Shown here: positions 8,489 to 18,366 of the stretch, one piece after another | How the letters are laid out: each line of letters starts with the position of its first letter | Numbering within the stretch: the first letter of the stretch is position 1 | NCBI GenBank assembly: GCA_002878375.1 | Contig: NIRF01000004.1 | Span: forward strand, 62,001-126,000 | DNA length: 64,000 nt | Reading direction: 5' to 3' | From: Dictyoglomus sp. NZ13-RE01 | Lineage (GTDB): Bacteria > Dictyoglomota > Dictyoglomia > Dictyoglomales > Dictyoglomaceae | Program-made: the position numbers and the translations under genes | The notes under the pieces: generated by a model | What the model saw: the letters and a program-made list of their open reading frames with translations, nothing else | Databases searched by the model: none | What the model was told of the DNA's origin: nothing

Positions 8489-9516
8489 AACATTTCTCCA
8501 ACAACTTTTTCTATTATTTCTATAGCATCATCAATATCCTTTGTAGAAATATCTTTATGGGTAACAAAACGCAGAGTGTTTTCATCAAAACTCGTAGCTA
8601 ATAAACCATAATTTTTAAATTTTTCTAAATACTCTTGAGCTTTGATATTATTCTTTATTCTCACCTTCAAAATATTTGTATCTGGTTCCTCTATCTCAAA
8701 GATAGGTATGTTTTTCAAATAATTATAAAGCTTTTTAGCGTTCTGATGATCTTCTATCAATCTATCAATCATCTTATCTAAAGCAATTAGTCCACAAATT
8801 GCAACAATCCCCGCCTGTCTTAACCCCCCACCTAATCTTTGTCTTTTTCTTCTTGCCTCCTCTATGAATTCCTTTGAACCTACTAATAAAGAGCCCATTG
8901 GACAAGAAAGTCCCTTTGAAAGACAAAACATTACAGAATCTGCATACTTTGCAATCTCCCTTGCAGGTACTCCTAATGCTATACTTGCATTAAATATCCT
9001 TGCCCCATCCAGATGAATAGGGATGTTATATTCTCTGCTTAACTCATATACTTCTCTCATATATTCAAGGGGTAAAACTTTCCCCCCAGCTCTATTATGA
9101 GTATTCTCAAGTACAATTAAACTTGTTTTAGGGAAAACTCTTCCTAAAGGTCTTATAGCTTTTTTAATATTCTCTATTGGCATGATACCATTCTCACCTA
9201 TTATAGGAAAGGATTGTACCCCTGCATTAGCAGAAATACCACCAGCCTCATAATAAAAAACATGGGACTCCGCCTCTAAGATAATTTCCTCGCCTGGCTT
9301 TGTCCAAGTTAATATTGCAGTTTGATTTCCCATAGTTCCAGATACAACAAATAAACCTGCTTCCTTTCCCAGAAGTTCTGCTGCCTTTCTCTCTAACTGG
9401 TTTACTGTAGGATCCTCTCCATAACCATCATCGCCCACCTCAGCGTATAACATAGCTTTCCTCATCTCTTCTGTAGGTTTTGTTACAGTGTCACTCCTTA
9501 AATCTATATACCTCAT
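8485..9516 (-). CDS. ltaE: Low-specificity L-threonine aldolase (PLP-dependent)
   Basis: The 343-aa length and motifs match the family: start IDLRSDTVTKPTEEMR, then GDDGYGEDPTVNQLE, HLDGARIFNA, and the PLP lysine in FCLSKGLSCPMGSLL. It cleaves L-threonine or allo-threonine to glycine and acetaldehyde in the cytoplasm. ATG has GGAGG seven bases upstream. It is first in a two-gene unit with the PfkB kinase and divergent from the TPR gene at 9566. Confidence 0.94.
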   Translation of the reverse strand: MRYIDLRSDTVTKPTEEMRKAMLYAEVGDDGYGEDPTVNQLERKAAELLGKEAGLFVVSGTMGNQTAILTWTKPGEEIILEAESHVFYYEAGGISANAGVQSFPIIGENGIMPIENIKKAIRPLGRVFPKTSLIVLENTHNRAGGKVLPLEYMREVYELSREYNIPIHLDGARIFNASIALGVPAREIAKYADSVMFCLSKGLSCPMGSLLVGSKEFIEEARRKRQRLGGGLRQAGIVAICGLIALDKMIDRLIEDHQNAKKLYNYLKNIPIFEIEEPDTNILKVRIKNNIKAQEYLEKFKNYGLLATSFDENTLRFVTHKDISTKDIDDAIEIIEKVVGEML

Positions 9517-9530
9517 TTTTAACCTCCATC

Positions 9531-9559
9531 TTTAAATTTAATACTGTTGATATTATAAT
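9531..9559 (+). promoter_or_regulatory. Leaderless promoter for the TPR gene
   Basis: TTTAAA (9531-9536), a 17-base spacer and a perfect TATAAT (9554-9559) stand six bases before ATG at 9566. The expected +1 is the A of the ATG itself. No SD is present. Confidence 0.6.
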
Positions 9560-9565
9560 TAATAT

Positions 9566-10150
9566 ATGCTTAATAATGTAGATGATATTTTAAGAAAAGC
9601 GGACGATTATAAGCTTCAAGGAAAGCTTTTTAAAGCTATTAGCTTATATGAGAAACTTCTTCAAGAGCTAACAGACTTTGAACTTTCTCAATGGATTAGA
9701 ATTACATTAGCAGACCTTTATGTATGGGTAAAAAACTTTGAAAAGTCTATCGAACTTCTTAATGAGACTATTGCCTTAGAACCTGATAATTCTTTATATT
9801 ATTATTTGCTTGCCTTTACTTATCTTAGTGCAGGTAGTTACGAATTATCAAAAAAATATTTTAATAAAGCCATAGAATTAAACCCTGAGAATCCTGAATA
9901 CCTAAGAGGACTTGCATGGAGTGAATACTTAGCAGGTAATCTTGAAATAGCAGAAAATTTATTAAGAAAGGTTTTAGAAATGGATGCAGAGAATACCGCA
10001 GCTATTGATAATCTCATTGAGGTCTTTATTAAAGAGGGAAAATTAAAAGAAGCAGAGGAGCAAATCAAAAGATTCAGAAACTTAGATCCTAAAGATTGGC
10101 AAATCTTCCAAAGAGTTCAACAATTGAAAGAAAGAAGGGAGAGTTTATAA
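9566..10150 (+). CDS. TPR-repeat protein
   Basis: The 194-aa soluble protein is built of about five tetratricopeptide repeats, with clear units such as ALEPDNSLYYYLLAFTYLSA, then NPENPEYLRGLAWSEYLAGN, with ELAENLLRKVL-type second helices. TPR proteins scaffold protein complexes; the partner is unknown. There is no signal peptide and no SD before the ATG; a TATAAT six bases upstream suggests a leaderless mRNA. Its stop codon lies inside the palindromic terminator shared with the convergent ftsH gene. Confidence 0.85.
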   Translation: MLNNVDDILRKADDYKLQGKLFKAISLYEKLLQELTDFELSQWIRITLADLYVWVKNFEKSIELLNETIALEPDNSLYYYLLAFTYLSAGSYELSKKYFNKAIELNPENPEYLRGLAWSEYLAGNLEIAENLLRKVLEMDAENTAAIDNLIEVFIKEGKLKEAEEQIKRFRNLDPKDWQIFQRVQQLKERRESL

Positions 10151-10158
10151 ACTCTCCC
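10137..10158 (-). terminator. Perfect palindrome between TPR gene and ftsH, terminator of ftsH
   Basis: GGGAGAGTTTATAAACTCTCCC is a perfect 22-base palindrome covering the TPR stop codon and ending one base before the ftsH stop. On the minus strand it is followed by TTCTTTCTTTC, which suits termination of the tRNA-tilS-ftsH transcript. The T tract on the plus strand is poor. Confidence 0.7.
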
Positions 10159-11976
10159 CTAAGAAACAATTTCTTCCTTTTTAAACTCCTTTAAAAACTT
10201 ATCTATTTCTTCTCCTTCCAAGGTCTCCTTTTCAATGAGCATCTTAGAAAGAGCTCTAAGCTCCTCCTCATGAGATTTCAAAATATTCATAGCCTTATTA
10301 TAGGCAGAATCTACAATTTTTTTGATTTCTTCATCAATAATCTTTGCAGTGTCTTCACTAAAATTCCTAATTTGCATTAGATCTTTTCCAAGAAATACTT
10401 CTGAATGCTGATCCCCTAAAGAAAGATTCTTCAATCTCTCACTCATTCCAAAATCACAAACCATTTTACGTGCAATTTCCATAGCTCTCTTAAGATCATC
10501 TGCTGCTCCTGATGTGGGTTGTCCAAAAATTAGCTCCTCTGCAGCTCTTCCCCCAAGCAAAACTGTAATTTCTGCTTCTAACTCTTCCTTAGTTAATAAA
10601 TATCTGTCTTCTTCTGGCACCTGTAATGTATATCCTAACGCAAGTCCTCTTGGTATAATTGTAACCTTTTGCACAGGATTTGCTTTAGGCAAAAGCTTTG
10701 CCACTAATGCATGCCCTAATTCATGAAAAGCTACAATTTCTTTCTCACTACTTCTTATAATTCTACTTCTCTTTTCAGGTCCTGCAATTACCTTTTCAAT
10801 TGCTTCCTCAAAATCCTGCATAGTTATCTCTTTTCTATTTCTCCTTGCAGCTAAAATAGCAGCTTCATTTACCAGATTAGCCAAGTCCGCTCCTACAAAA
10901 CCAGGAGTATTCTTAGCTAAAATGTCAATGTTAACATCACTTGCTATAGGCTTTCCTCTCATATGAACTTCTAAAATTTTCTTTCTCCCTTCTAAATCTG
11001 GTCTATCCACTACTACTCTTCTGTCAAATCTTCCAGGTCTAAGTAATGCAGGGTCTAAAATGTCAGGTCTATTAGTTGCAGCAATCACTATCACATTTGT
11101 ATTTTCATCAAAACCATCCATTTCTACCAATAATTGATTTAAGGTTTGCTCCCTTTCATCATGTCCACCACCAAGACCTGCTCCTCTATGTCTTCCCACT
11201 GCATCTAACTCATCTATAAAAACTATGGATGGACTTAACTTTTTAGCCTGGTTAAACAAATCTCTTACTCTTGCTGCACCAACACCCACAAACATCTCTA
11301 CAAACTCTGAACCACTAATAGATAAAAATGGAACATTAGCTTCTCCGGCTACTGCTCTTGCAAGTAGAGTCTTCCCTGTACCTGGAGGACCTACCAATAA
11401 TACTCCCTTTGGTATCCTTGCACCTAACCTTCTAAACTTTTGAGGATTTTTTAAGAACTCTACTACTTCTTTTAGTTCTTCTTTTGCCTCATCTGCTCCT
11501 GCCACATCTGCAAAAGTAACCTTTGGTTTATTATCTAAGAAGATTCTTGCCCTACTTCTACCGAAGGAAAATGCCTGATTATTGCTTCCTTGAAGTTGTC
11601 GCAATAAAAACCACATAAAGAAAAAGAAAAACAGATATGGTCCAAAACCCAGCAGTAAATTTATCCATAAAGGAGTACTCTCTGGGGGCTTTACCTCAAT
11701 TTCTACATCATGAGCAACCATTTTTTCTATTATATTAGAATCCTGAATAGGTAAAGTAGTTGTAAACTTAGTTCCATCCTTAAATACACCTTCAATTTGA
11801 CGATCATTTATAGTAACCTTTGCTACTTCGCCTCTCTCAACACTCCTAAGAAAAGCAGAATAATTTATCTCTATTTGCCCCTTATTGGTACTTAAAGGTG
11901 GGTTTATAAAGGTATAAATTAATATTATAATTAAAAGTAGAAAAATTAATCTTTGCATAATATTTTTTAACCTCAA
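10159..11976 (-). CDS. ftsH: ATP-dependent zinc metalloprotease FtsH
   Basis: The 605-aa protein is a complete FtsH. Two N-terminal membrane helices (about 9-26 and 104-124) flank the small extracytoplasmic domain. The AAA domain has Walker A GPPGTGKT (196-203), Walker B IVFIDE (251-256) and a second region of homology (about 301-319). The M41 protease has HELGH (418-422; HEAGH is the usual form). It degrades membrane and regulatory proteins. The TTG start at 11976 has AGGAGG seven bases upstream; an in-frame ATG 18 bases further in is less well placed. It overlaps the tilS stop by four bases. Confidence 0.97.
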   Translation of the reverse strand: MRLKNIMQRLIFLLLIIILIYTFINPPLSTNKGQIEINYSAFLRSVERGEVAKVTINDRQIEGVFKDGTKFTTTLPIQDSNIIEKMVAHDVEIEVKPPESTPLWINLLLGFGPYLFFFFFMWFLLRQLQGSNNQAFSFGRSRARIFLDNKPKVTFADVAGADEAKEELKEVVEFLKNPQKFRRLGARIPKGVLLVGPPGTGKTLLARAVAGEANVPFLSISGSEFVEMFVGVGAARVRDLFNQAKKLSPSIVFIDELDAVGRHRGAGLGGGHDEREQTLNQLLVEMDGFDENTNVIVIAATNRPDILDPALLRPGRFDRRVVVDRPDLEGRKKILEVHMRGKPIASDVNIDILAKNTPGFVGADLANLVNEAAILAARRNRKEITMQDFEEAIEKVIAGPEKRSRIIRSSEKEIVAFHELGHALVAKLLPKANPVQKVTIIPRGLALGYTLQVPEEDRYLLTKEELEAEITVLLGGRAAEELIFGQPTSGAADDLKRAMEIARKMVCDFGMSERLKNLSLGDQHSEVFLGKDLMQIRNFSEDTAKIIDEEIKKIVDSAYNKAMNILKSHEEELRALSKMLIEKETLEGEEIDKFLKEFKKEEIVS

Positions 11977-13352
11977 TTCTTAACCTCCTTTTCTACTTTG
12001 ATAGATAACACTTTTTTTGTATTTTCATCGATTTTTGCCACATCACTTCTTGCAAGTCCCACTATCCATAAAAGCTCACCATCCCCAAATACTAAAGGGA
12101 TAGAATCCCTCTTATATTTTGGTATCTTTTTATCCACAAAGAAATCCTGTAACTTTTTACTTTTTCCCTCCAATCCAAAGGGCTTAAATCTATCTCCCTT
12201 TTTCCAATTTCTAATTATTAGTTTATCCAGTTTTATTTTATCATAATCAAAATATACATGAAATGGATTATCAAATTTTATATTTTTGACGGTATCCACG
12301 TTAAAAACTTCCGCAATAATAACATCTCCATTTGGAAGCCTCACTCTTCCTGGTATTTCCAAGGTGAAATAAAAATCGGTTGATACCTCTTCCCTTTTTA
12401 TAATTAACCTATCTGTTTTATAAATCTCTATAATATCAAACTTTCCAATATATCCATGTTTTTTCATATCTATAGATTCTATTATCTTTATCTGAGCCTC
12501 AATTGAAAACTCCTTTCCTAAATCACTTAGTATATGATTTAAAACCCTAAGTCTTATTGGAAAGTCTATTTCATCCCAAAGAGGTAAATCAATCTCAAAA
12601 GCATCTTCTGTTCTCCTAATTTTTTCTAAATAAGTATGAGAAATTTTTTCTAAATACTTATCCTCCTCTTCTGCTATTTTCTTCTGAGTTATTAAACTAT
12701 TAGGAAATTGATTAGATATATCTTTTAGAAATGGAATTAACTGCCATCTAACAATATTTCGTAGGGTAATTGGAAGTAAATTTGTAAAATCGTCATAATA
12801 TTTTATATTATTCCTTTGACAATATTCTAAAATTTCAGCTTTAGAGGTATTCAAAAGAGGTCTTATAATCTTCCCCCTTCTTACTGGAATTCCAACAAGT
12901 CCTCTTAAACCTAATCCCCTCAGAAAATTCATAATAATTGATTCAATCACATCATCCAATGTATGTCCTAAAGCAATCTTATCTATATTTTTCTCCTCTG
13001 CCAAATTTTCTATCAATTTATATCTTTCGTCTCTCAAATCTTTTTCTTTAAAAGATCTCTTTTTGATCTCTAAGATATATAAAGGAACCCTTTTTTCTTC
13101 CGCAAATCTCTTTATATTTTCTTTTTCAATATAAGTATCACTTCTAACAAAATGCTCCACATATACAAGATTAAGGGAAAGATTTAAAATTGGGGAGATA
13201 TTATAAAGAATTTGTGTCAATGCAAAGGAATCACTTCCACCTGAAATTCCAATAAGGACGCTATCCCCAGGTTCTAAGAGATTTTCCTTTTTAACAAACT
13301 CTAAAACTTCTTTTTCTAATTTATCTAAATTATTTATTTCTTTCACTGGCAT
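11973..13352 (-). CDS. tilS: tRNA(Ile)-lysidine synthetase
   Basis: The 459-aa enzyme has the N-type PP-loop [10 protein letters not shown] (about 34-43), a TilS middle domain and a C-terminal TilS domain ([16 protein letters not shown]). It converts C34 of tRNA-Ile(CAU) to lysidine, so that the tRNA reads AUA and is charged with isoleucine. The ATG at 13350-13352 uses as its A the last base of the CCA end of an upstream tRNA. There is no SD. A GTG two codons in is the only other nearby start. Downstream, ftsH overlaps by four bases; tilS-ftsH linkage is common in bacteria. Confidence 0.95.
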   Translation of the reverse strand: MPVKEINNLDKLEKEVLEFVKKENLLEPGDSVLIGISGGSDSFALTQILYNISPILNLSLNLVYVEHFVRSDTYIEKENIKRFAEEKRVPLYILEIKKRSFKEKDLRDERYKLIENLAEEKNIDKIALGHTLDDVIESIIMNFLRGLGLRGLVGIPVRRGKIIRPLLNTSKAEILEYCQRNNIKYYDDFTNLLPITLRNIVRWQLIPFLKDISNQFPNSLITQKKIAEEEDKYLEKISHTYLEKIRRTEDAFEIDLPLWDEIDFPIRLRVLNHILSDLGKEFSIEAQIKIIESIDMKKHGYIGKFDIIEIYKTDRLIIKREEVSTDFYFTLEIPGRVRLPNGDVIIAEVFNVDTVKNIKFDNPFHVYFDYDKIKLDKLIIRNWKKGDRFKPFGLEGKSKKLQDFFVDKKIPKYKRDSIPLVFGDGELLWIVGLARSDVAKIDENTKKVLSIKVEKEVKN

Positions 13353-13427
13353 GGTGGCGGTGCAGGGATTCGAACCCTGGACACCACGGTTATGAACCGT
13401 GTGCTCTAACCGCTGAGCTACACCGCC
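13352..13427 (-). tRNA. tRNA with CAT anticodon, probably elongator tRNA-Met
   Basis: The minus strand folds into a 76-base cloverleaf with encoded CCA: acceptor GGCGGTG/CACCGCC, D arm GCTC/GAGC, anticodon stem CACGG/CCGTG with loop TTCATAA, and T arm CAGGG TTCGAAT CCCTG. The 1-72 pair is G-C, so it is not initiator tRNA. CAT could mean Met or the TilS substrate Ile2. The acceptor has G4 and G5 rather than the C4 and C5 I recall as TilS determinants, so Met is favoured. The last base of CCA is the first base of the tilS ATG. Confidence 0.93.
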
Positions 13428-13439
13428 TGCTTTTTGTGT

Positions 13440-13445
13440 ATTATA
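13440..13445 (-). promoter_or_regulatory. -10 box for the tRNA-tilS-ftsH transcript
   Basis: TATAAT on the minus strand, 12 bases before the mature 5' end of the tRNA. The -35 region (TTGTGT at 18 bases spacing) is weak. Confidence 0.5.
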
Positions 13446-13485
13446 ACATAAAATTATTTATTAACACAAGTTAGAGCATATAAAA

Positions 13486-15198
13486 CTACTTCTCTCCTCT
13501 CACCTCATCCCTTATCTTAATTAGCTCCTTCATTACATGATATAAATTATAGTTTGCATTCTTAGTTCCAAAAATATCATGTAACTCCTTATATAACTTA
13601 TACAATCTATTATAGATTTCATGATTTTTGCTGTCTGGTTTATAAACTTCAGGTTTAGTTCCACACATAGCTTCTTGAGCCTCTTCTACTTTACTATATC
13701 CTCCTTTATCTTTACCTGCAGAAACTGCCCCAAAAATAGCAGCCCCAAGAGCAGGTGTTTGTGAAGATCGTGATATTTTAATATTCCTTCCTAATACATC
13801 AGCATATATTTGCATGACAAAAGGATTTTTTTCTGCTATTCCTCCGCAAGCTATTATCTCATTTACTTTCACTCCATATTCTTCAAATCTTTCCATTATT
13901 ACCCTTGCTCCAAAGGCTGTAGCTTCCACTAAAGCTCTATAAATTTCTTCGGGTTTTGTATGTAAAGTTTGTCCAATAAGAAGCCCCGTAAGTTTTGCAT
14001 CGACCAAAACAGTTCTATTACCATTATTCCAATCTAAAGCCAAAAGTCCGCTTTCCCCAGGCTTTAATTTTCTTGCCTTTTCAGTAAATATATAATGAGC
14101 ATCCTTTTTATCGGTAAGTTCTCCATAATAATCGATAGGGGTAAAGTATTTCACAAACCAATTAAATATATCCCCCACTGCAGATTGCCCAGCTTCCAAA
14201 CCAAAGTAACCCGGCACAATAGAACCATCAACTATTCCACAAAGTCCAGGAATATCTGGTAAATTTTCACTATTAGGCACTATCATCATATCACATGTGG
14301 ATGTTCCAATGACTTTTACTAAAATACCTGGCTTTATTCCAGCTCCTACAGCCCCCATATGGGCATCAAAAGCTCCCACACTAACCACCACATCAGTAGG
14401 TAAATTAAATTTTTTCGCATAATAAGGGGATATATTTCCAAAGGGTGTATCCGCAGTATAAGCAGTATCATATAACCTATCCCTTAATTCTGCCAACTTT
14501 GGATCAAGTTCCCTTAGAAAATCTTTACTCGGTAATCCTCCCCATTCTTTGTTAAACATTGCCTTATGACCCGCAGCACAGATACTCCTCTTAATATCCT
14601 CAGGTCTCTGTTTTCCAGTAAGTACTGCTGGCACAAAATCAGCAAGCTCTACCCAGCTATAAGCAGAATCAAATACTTTTGGATCTACCCTTAAACAATG
14701 CAAAATCTTAGAGAAAAACCATTCTGAAGAATAAACACCCCCATATTTCTTTAAATAGGGCTCATTTCTTCTCCTGGCAAGTTCTGTTATTTCTTCAGCC
14801 TCTTCATGGCTGGAGTGGTCTTTCCAAAGCCATGCCATAGCATTTAAATTATCTTTAAATTCCTCATGAAAAGCTAATGGTACTCCTTCTCTATCTACTG
14901 GAATTGGAGTACTTCCTGTAGTATCAATTCCTATTCCAATAACATCCTTTCTATTGAAACCCTTTACTTTCCTTTCAGCATCTTTTAAAGCTTCTTCTAT
15001 GGATACTTCTAATCCTTTAATGTAGTCTGCAGGATGTTGTCTTGCAACATTAGGATTTTTAGGATCTAATAAGATACCTTCTTCTCCATTCTCATAATTA
15101 AAAACATAAGTCCCTACCTCTTCACCTGTAGAAATATCAACAACTAATGCTCTTACTGAATTTGTCCCATAATCCAATCCAATAGCATATTTAGGCAT
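13486..15198 (-). CDS. araB: Ribulokinase (FGGY family)
   Basis: The 570-aa length and sequence match AraB rather than xylulokinase. It starts AIGLDYGTNSVRALVVD, has GIGIDTTGSTPIP, the GAFDAHMGAVGAG region with the catalytic Asp, VIGTSTCDMM and the FGGY-like ACGGIAEKNPFVMQIYADV. It phosphorylates L-ribulose in arabinose use. ATG has GGAGGTG upstream. It follows the two sugar permease genes with a 26-base gap, so the operon imports and phosphorylates a pentose. AraA and AraD are not in the window. Confidence 0.92.
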   Translation of the reverse strand: MPKYAIGLDYGTNSVRALVVDISTGEEVGTYVFNYENGEEGILLDPKNPNVARQHPADYIKGLEVSIEEALKDAERKVKGFNRKDVIGIGIDTTGSTPIPVDREGVPLAFHEEFKDNLNAMAWLWKDHSSHEEAEEITELARRRNEPYLKKYGGVYSSEWFFSKILHCLRVDPKVFDSAYSWVELADFVPAVLTGKQRPEDIKRSICAAGHKAMFNKEWGGLPSKDFLRELDPKLAELRDRLYDTAYTADTPFGNISPYYAKKFNLPTDVVVSVGAFDAHMGAVGAGIKPGILVKVIGTSTCDMMIVPNSENLPDIPGLCGIVDGSIVPGYFGLEAGQSAVGDIFNWFVKYFTPIDYYGELTDKKDAHYIFTEKARKLKPGESGLLALDWNNGNRTVLVDAKLTGLLIGQTLHTKPEEIYRALVEATAFGARVIMERFEEYGVKVNEIIACGGIAEKNPFVMQIYADVLGRNIKISRSSQTPALGAAIFGAVSAGKDKGGYSKVEEAQEAMCGTKPEVYKPDSKNHEIYNRLYKLYKELHDIFGTKNANYNLYHVMKELIKIRDEVRGEK

Positions 15199-15224
15199 GT
15201 TAGCACCTCCGTAAATTATAATTT

Positions 15225-16079
15225 TTAATATTTTACTGCGCCAAAAGTTAATCCTTTAAGTAAATATCTTTGCATTGTAAAAGAAAATACTATTACAGGA
15301 ATCATAGTAACCAAGCCAGCAGCAGCTAAAGGTCCCCAAGCTATTCTAAAACCAGTAATATATCTTCCTAAGAAAATAGGCAATGTTTGAGATCTTGGAC
15401 TGCTGGTAAGTATTAACGCAATTAGAAATTCCCCCCAACTCATTATAAAAGCTAATGTTGCCATAGCAGCAATACCAGGGGCACTTAATGGCAATATAAG
15501 GTATAAAAAAGTTTTCCAAATAGAAGCTCCATCAATATATGCTGCTTCATCCAATTCTTTTGGTATTCCATTGAAAAATGATATAAGAACCCAAGTACTA
15601 AAAGGAATAGTAAATACTAAGTGCATCAATATGACTGCCCACCAGGTATCTAATAACTTCAGATTTCGAAAAAGAATATAAATAGGTAAAACTGTAGAAA
15701 TTGGTGGTAACATCCTTATTGATACAATCCACGAGGCAAGCCTTCTGCCCCCAGTCTTAAATCTTGCAATAGAATAAGCAGCAGAAGCGGATATTATAGT
15801 ACAAAACAGAGAAGTAAATAAAGCAATTATCAAACTATTTTTTAAATAAGGAACAATATTTTCTATGGAAGAGCTCAAACTTCCCTCAAATCCTCTTGCT
15901 TGTCCAGTAAAGTTTTCTAACGTTAAAGATCTTGGTATTAAAACAGGTGGCCAAGAGAACCAATCTTGAGAATGTTTAAATGCAGTTGTTACTAACCAAT
16001 AAACAGGGAAAAGAAAGAAGAATAGAATAATTATTAATAGAATCCACTTTAAAAAAGAGATAATAATCTTTCTCAACAT
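15225..16079 (-). CDS. Sugar ABC transporter permease, MalG type
   Basis: The 284-aa inner-membrane protein has six helices and the permease coupling motif ELDEAAYIDGASIWKTF (EAA loop). It belongs to the CUT1 carbohydrate family. A longer in-frame start at 16112 exists, but ATG at 16079 has AGGAGG seven bases upstream and is preferred. It pairs with the MalF-type permease upstream (11-base gap). The ATPase is not in the operon, which is usual for CUT1 systems sharing one MsmK-like ATPase. Confidence 0.93.
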   Translation of the reverse strand: MLRKIIISFLKWILLIIILFFFLFPVYWLVTTAFKHSQDWFSWPPVLIPRSLTLENFTGQARGFEGSLSSSIENIVPYLKNSLIIALFTSLFCTIISASAAYSIARFKTGGRRLASWIVSIRMLPPISTVLPIYILFRNLKLLDTWWAVILMHLVFTIPFSTWVLISFFNGIPKELDEAAYIDGASIWKTFLYLILPLSAPGIAAMATLAFIMSWGEFLIALILTSSPRSQTLPIFLGRYITGFRIAWGPLAAAGLVTMIPVIVFSFTMQRYLLKGLTFGAVKY

Positions 16080-16090
16080 AAATCTTCCTC

Positions 16091-16969
16091 CTAAAGTTCT
16101 AATAATTCCCATAGACGCATAGTTCTAATTAATATAGTAGTTAAGATAGTAATTACTACCAAAAGTAGTACACTTAAAGCTGAACCATATCCTACATCCC
16201 ATCCAAAAGAAACACTCACTTTGTAAATATAAAAACTTATACTATGGGTAGCATAACCTGGTCCTCCAAAAGTTGTCATATAAACTATATCAAATAGTTT
16301 CAAGATATCTACAAGTCTAAGAATAATAAGAATCCAAAACAATGGTTTTAACATTGGAAACTCTATATGTCTCAAGATCATCCATCTATTTGCCCCATCA
16401 ACTTTTCCTGCTTCTATTAAGTCTTGAGGAATCGTTTGAATTCCCGCATATAATACCAGGAATATAAAAGGAGTCCATTGCCATATATCCATTATTATAA
16501 CAGCTACTTTAGAATAAAAAGAACTTCCTAACCAAGGAATTTTATCAATATTTAATAAACTTAGAAAATAATTAACAGGACCATATTCTACATTAAATAG
16601 CATTTTCCACATAACTCCTGCTACAACTGCAGGAACCATCATAGGTATTAACAGTACACTTCTTACAAATTTTTCTCCTATAAGATTCTGAATAAATATT
16701 GCTATAAAGGTTCCTAATAAAATTTCAATAGGTAATGCCACTAAAACCAAAGTTATGGTAAAACTCAATGATGACTTTACACCTTGATCTTTGAATACAT
16801 TTATATAATTCTCAAGCCCAATGAAATAAGGAGGTTTCCATTCTAACAAATTATAATGATGAAATGACATAAAAAGCATGTATAAAAAGGGAAAAATCGT
16901 AAGAAAAACGAAGAAAAGAATTAAAGGAAGAACCATTAATATGGCAGATTTTTTAATTGTTTTTTCCAA
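16091..16969 (-). CDS. Sugar ABC transporter permease, MalF/UgpA type
   Basis: The 292-aa protein has six membrane helices and the coupling motif DLIEAGKVDGANRWMILRHI. The open frame extends to 17050, but TTG at 16967-16969 has AAAGGGGG seven bases upstream and starts just before the first helix, so it is preferred. It forms the heterodimeric channel with the MalG-type partner. A strong hairpin lies between it and the binding-protein gene upstream. Confidence 0.92.
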   Translation of the reverse strand: MEKTIKKSAILMVLPLILFFVFLTIFPFLYMLFMSFHHYNLLEWKPPYFIGLENYINVFKDQGVKSSLSFTITLVLVALPIEILLGTFIAIFIQNLIGEKFVRSVLLIPMMVPAVVAGVMWKMLFNVEYGPVNYFLSLLNIDKIPWLGSSFYSKVAVIIMDIWQWTPFIFLVLYAGIQTIPQDLIEAGKVDGANRWMILRHIEFPMLKPLFWILIILRLVDILKLFDIVYMTTFGGPGYATHSISFYIYKVSVSFGWDVGYGSALSVLLLVVITILTTILIRTMRLWELLEL

Positions 16970-16997
16970 AGCTAAACCCCCTTTAAAAGAATATAAG

Positions 16998-17018
16998 AGG
17001 GGGGAATTACTCCCCCCT
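16998..17018 (-). terminator. Intra-operon hairpin between binding-protein and permease genes
   Basis: AGGGGGGA/TCCCCCCT with a five-base loop lies just after the stop of the binding-protein gene; on the minus strand TCTTATATTCTTTT follows. It probably acts as a partial terminator or RNA-end protector that keeps binding-protein mRNA in excess over permease mRNA. Confidence 0.6.
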
Positions 17019-17025
17019 TGCTTAC

Positions 17026-18366
17026 CTATTTTTTCAAGATCTTCATCCACTCATCTGCTATCTTATTTAGCTCTTCCACTGTATTTGGTCTTTCACCAAG
17101 AAGAATCTGTGAAAATGCTCCTACAGTTATATCTTCAAGTTTAGGCTCTTCAGGTATTCTGGGGCGATGGGATTGTGTCTTTATAGTCTCTAAGAATACA
17201 CTAACTCTTGGATCAGCCTTTCTAACTTCTGGATCCCTTACAGTAGAAAGTCTTGAAGGTGCAACTCCAAATTTCATGAACTTAATTTTATCATTTTCTT
17301 TGTTTGTTGCAAACTGTATGAATAGGAAAGCTTCTCTCTTATTTTTACTTGCTATATTTAAGCCTAAAGCCCAATTTCCACTCACAGATCTTCCACTTGG
17401 CATCATTGCTACTCCAACCTTTTTATCAAATGGTTGCAGGGCTGGTGCAACCTTAAAGTTTGCCCAAACTCCTGTCCATTGAGGCACCATAGCCACTGTT
17501 CCTTTTGCAAAGTATTCCAATGTCTCTCCATAATCTGAGCCCAAAGGATCAGGAGAATATGGCATTAGAGCTTTCATCATTTCTAAGGCTTTTACCCCTT
17601 CAGGAGAATTAAATGCAGGCTTTTTGTCAGCTGTAAAGTAATCTCCATAATCTAAATCTACTTCTCCCCACTTTTTAATTCCTTCAGGACTTCTTCTATA
17701 TGGTGCAAAGAAAAGTAAATACATGTAGAATAAAGTGTGGGTTCTTGGGAACATCAAAGCAATTCCATAATCTGTAGGAGAATTAGGGTTAAACTTCTTT
17801 GTGAAGAATTTTGCTACATCAATAGTTTCCTCCCATGTAGTTGGAACTTTTAAAGTCTTCCCTGTCATTGCCTTAAATTGTGCTTTAAGCTTTGCATCAT
17901 TAAATAAGTCTTTACGATAATAGAATAACATAGTATTGCAGTAGAAAGGAATTCCAATATTCTTTCCTGCCCATATTCCTGCTATGTGCCAAATGGTAGG
18001 ATCAAAATCTTTTGGATCCCATTTAGGATCTACTAAATCAGGATTTTGCTTTCTAAATTCTTCTAAATCTACAAATCCAGGAGCTACTGCACCAGCAGTC
18101 ATTACATCCCAAGTTGCCACATCAAAAGCTCCAGTCTTAGTAGCTACATCCGCCAGCATCCTTGGATAAAGTACTTCCCATGAAATTGGTGTTACCTGAA
18201 CCTTAATATTAGGGTATTTTTGCATGAATCTATTTGCTATATCAGTTAAAGCATCCGCATTATCAGGTGAAGACCAAACATTTAATACAACCTCTTTTTG
18301 TGCTTGAAGGTTTGGACCAAGAATAAATATTAAGACAAACATTAAGAAAACTAAATACTTCCTCAT
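17026..18366 (-). CDS. Sugar ABC transporter substrate-binding protein
   Basis: The 446-aa family 1 extracellular solute-binding protein starts with a Sec signal peptide (cleavage likely after Ala22, in LQAQ) and has no lipobox Cys, as expected for a free periplasmic protein. It continues VVLNVWSSPDNADALTDIANRF, then ISWEVLYPRMLADVAT and the DVATWDVMTAGAV hinge region. With AraB and CUT1 permeases downstream, an arabinose-containing sugar is the likely ligand; this is inference. ATG has AGGGGG about eight bases upstream. Confidence 0.92.
   Translation of the reverse strand: MRKYLVFLMFVLIFILGPNLQAQKEVVLNVWSSPDNADALTDIANRFMQKYPNIKVQVTPISWEVLYPRMLADVATKTGAFDVATWDVMTAGAVAPGFVDLEEFRKQNPDLVDPKWDPKDFDPTIWHIAGIWAGKNIGIPFYCNTMLFYYRKDLFNDAKLKAQFKAMTGKTLKVPTTWEETIDVAKFFTKKFNPNSPTDYGIALMFPRTHTLFYMYLLFFAPYRRSPEGIKKWGEVDLDYGDYFTADKKPAFNSPEGVKALEMMKALMPYSPDPLGSDYGETLEYFAKGTVAMVPQWTGVWANFKVAPALQPFDKKVGVAMMPSGRSVSGNWALGLNIASKNKREAFLFIQFATNKENDKIKFMKFGVAPSRLSTVRDPEVRKADPRVSVFLETIKTQSHRPRIPEEPKLEDITVGAFSQILLGERPNTVEELNKIADEWMKILKK

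Noticed and set aside
13352-13427. Calling the tRNA as Ile2 (lysidine) because of tilS
   Set aside because: The acceptor has G4 and G5 where I recall C4 and C5 in TilS substrates; left as probable Met with the alternative noted.
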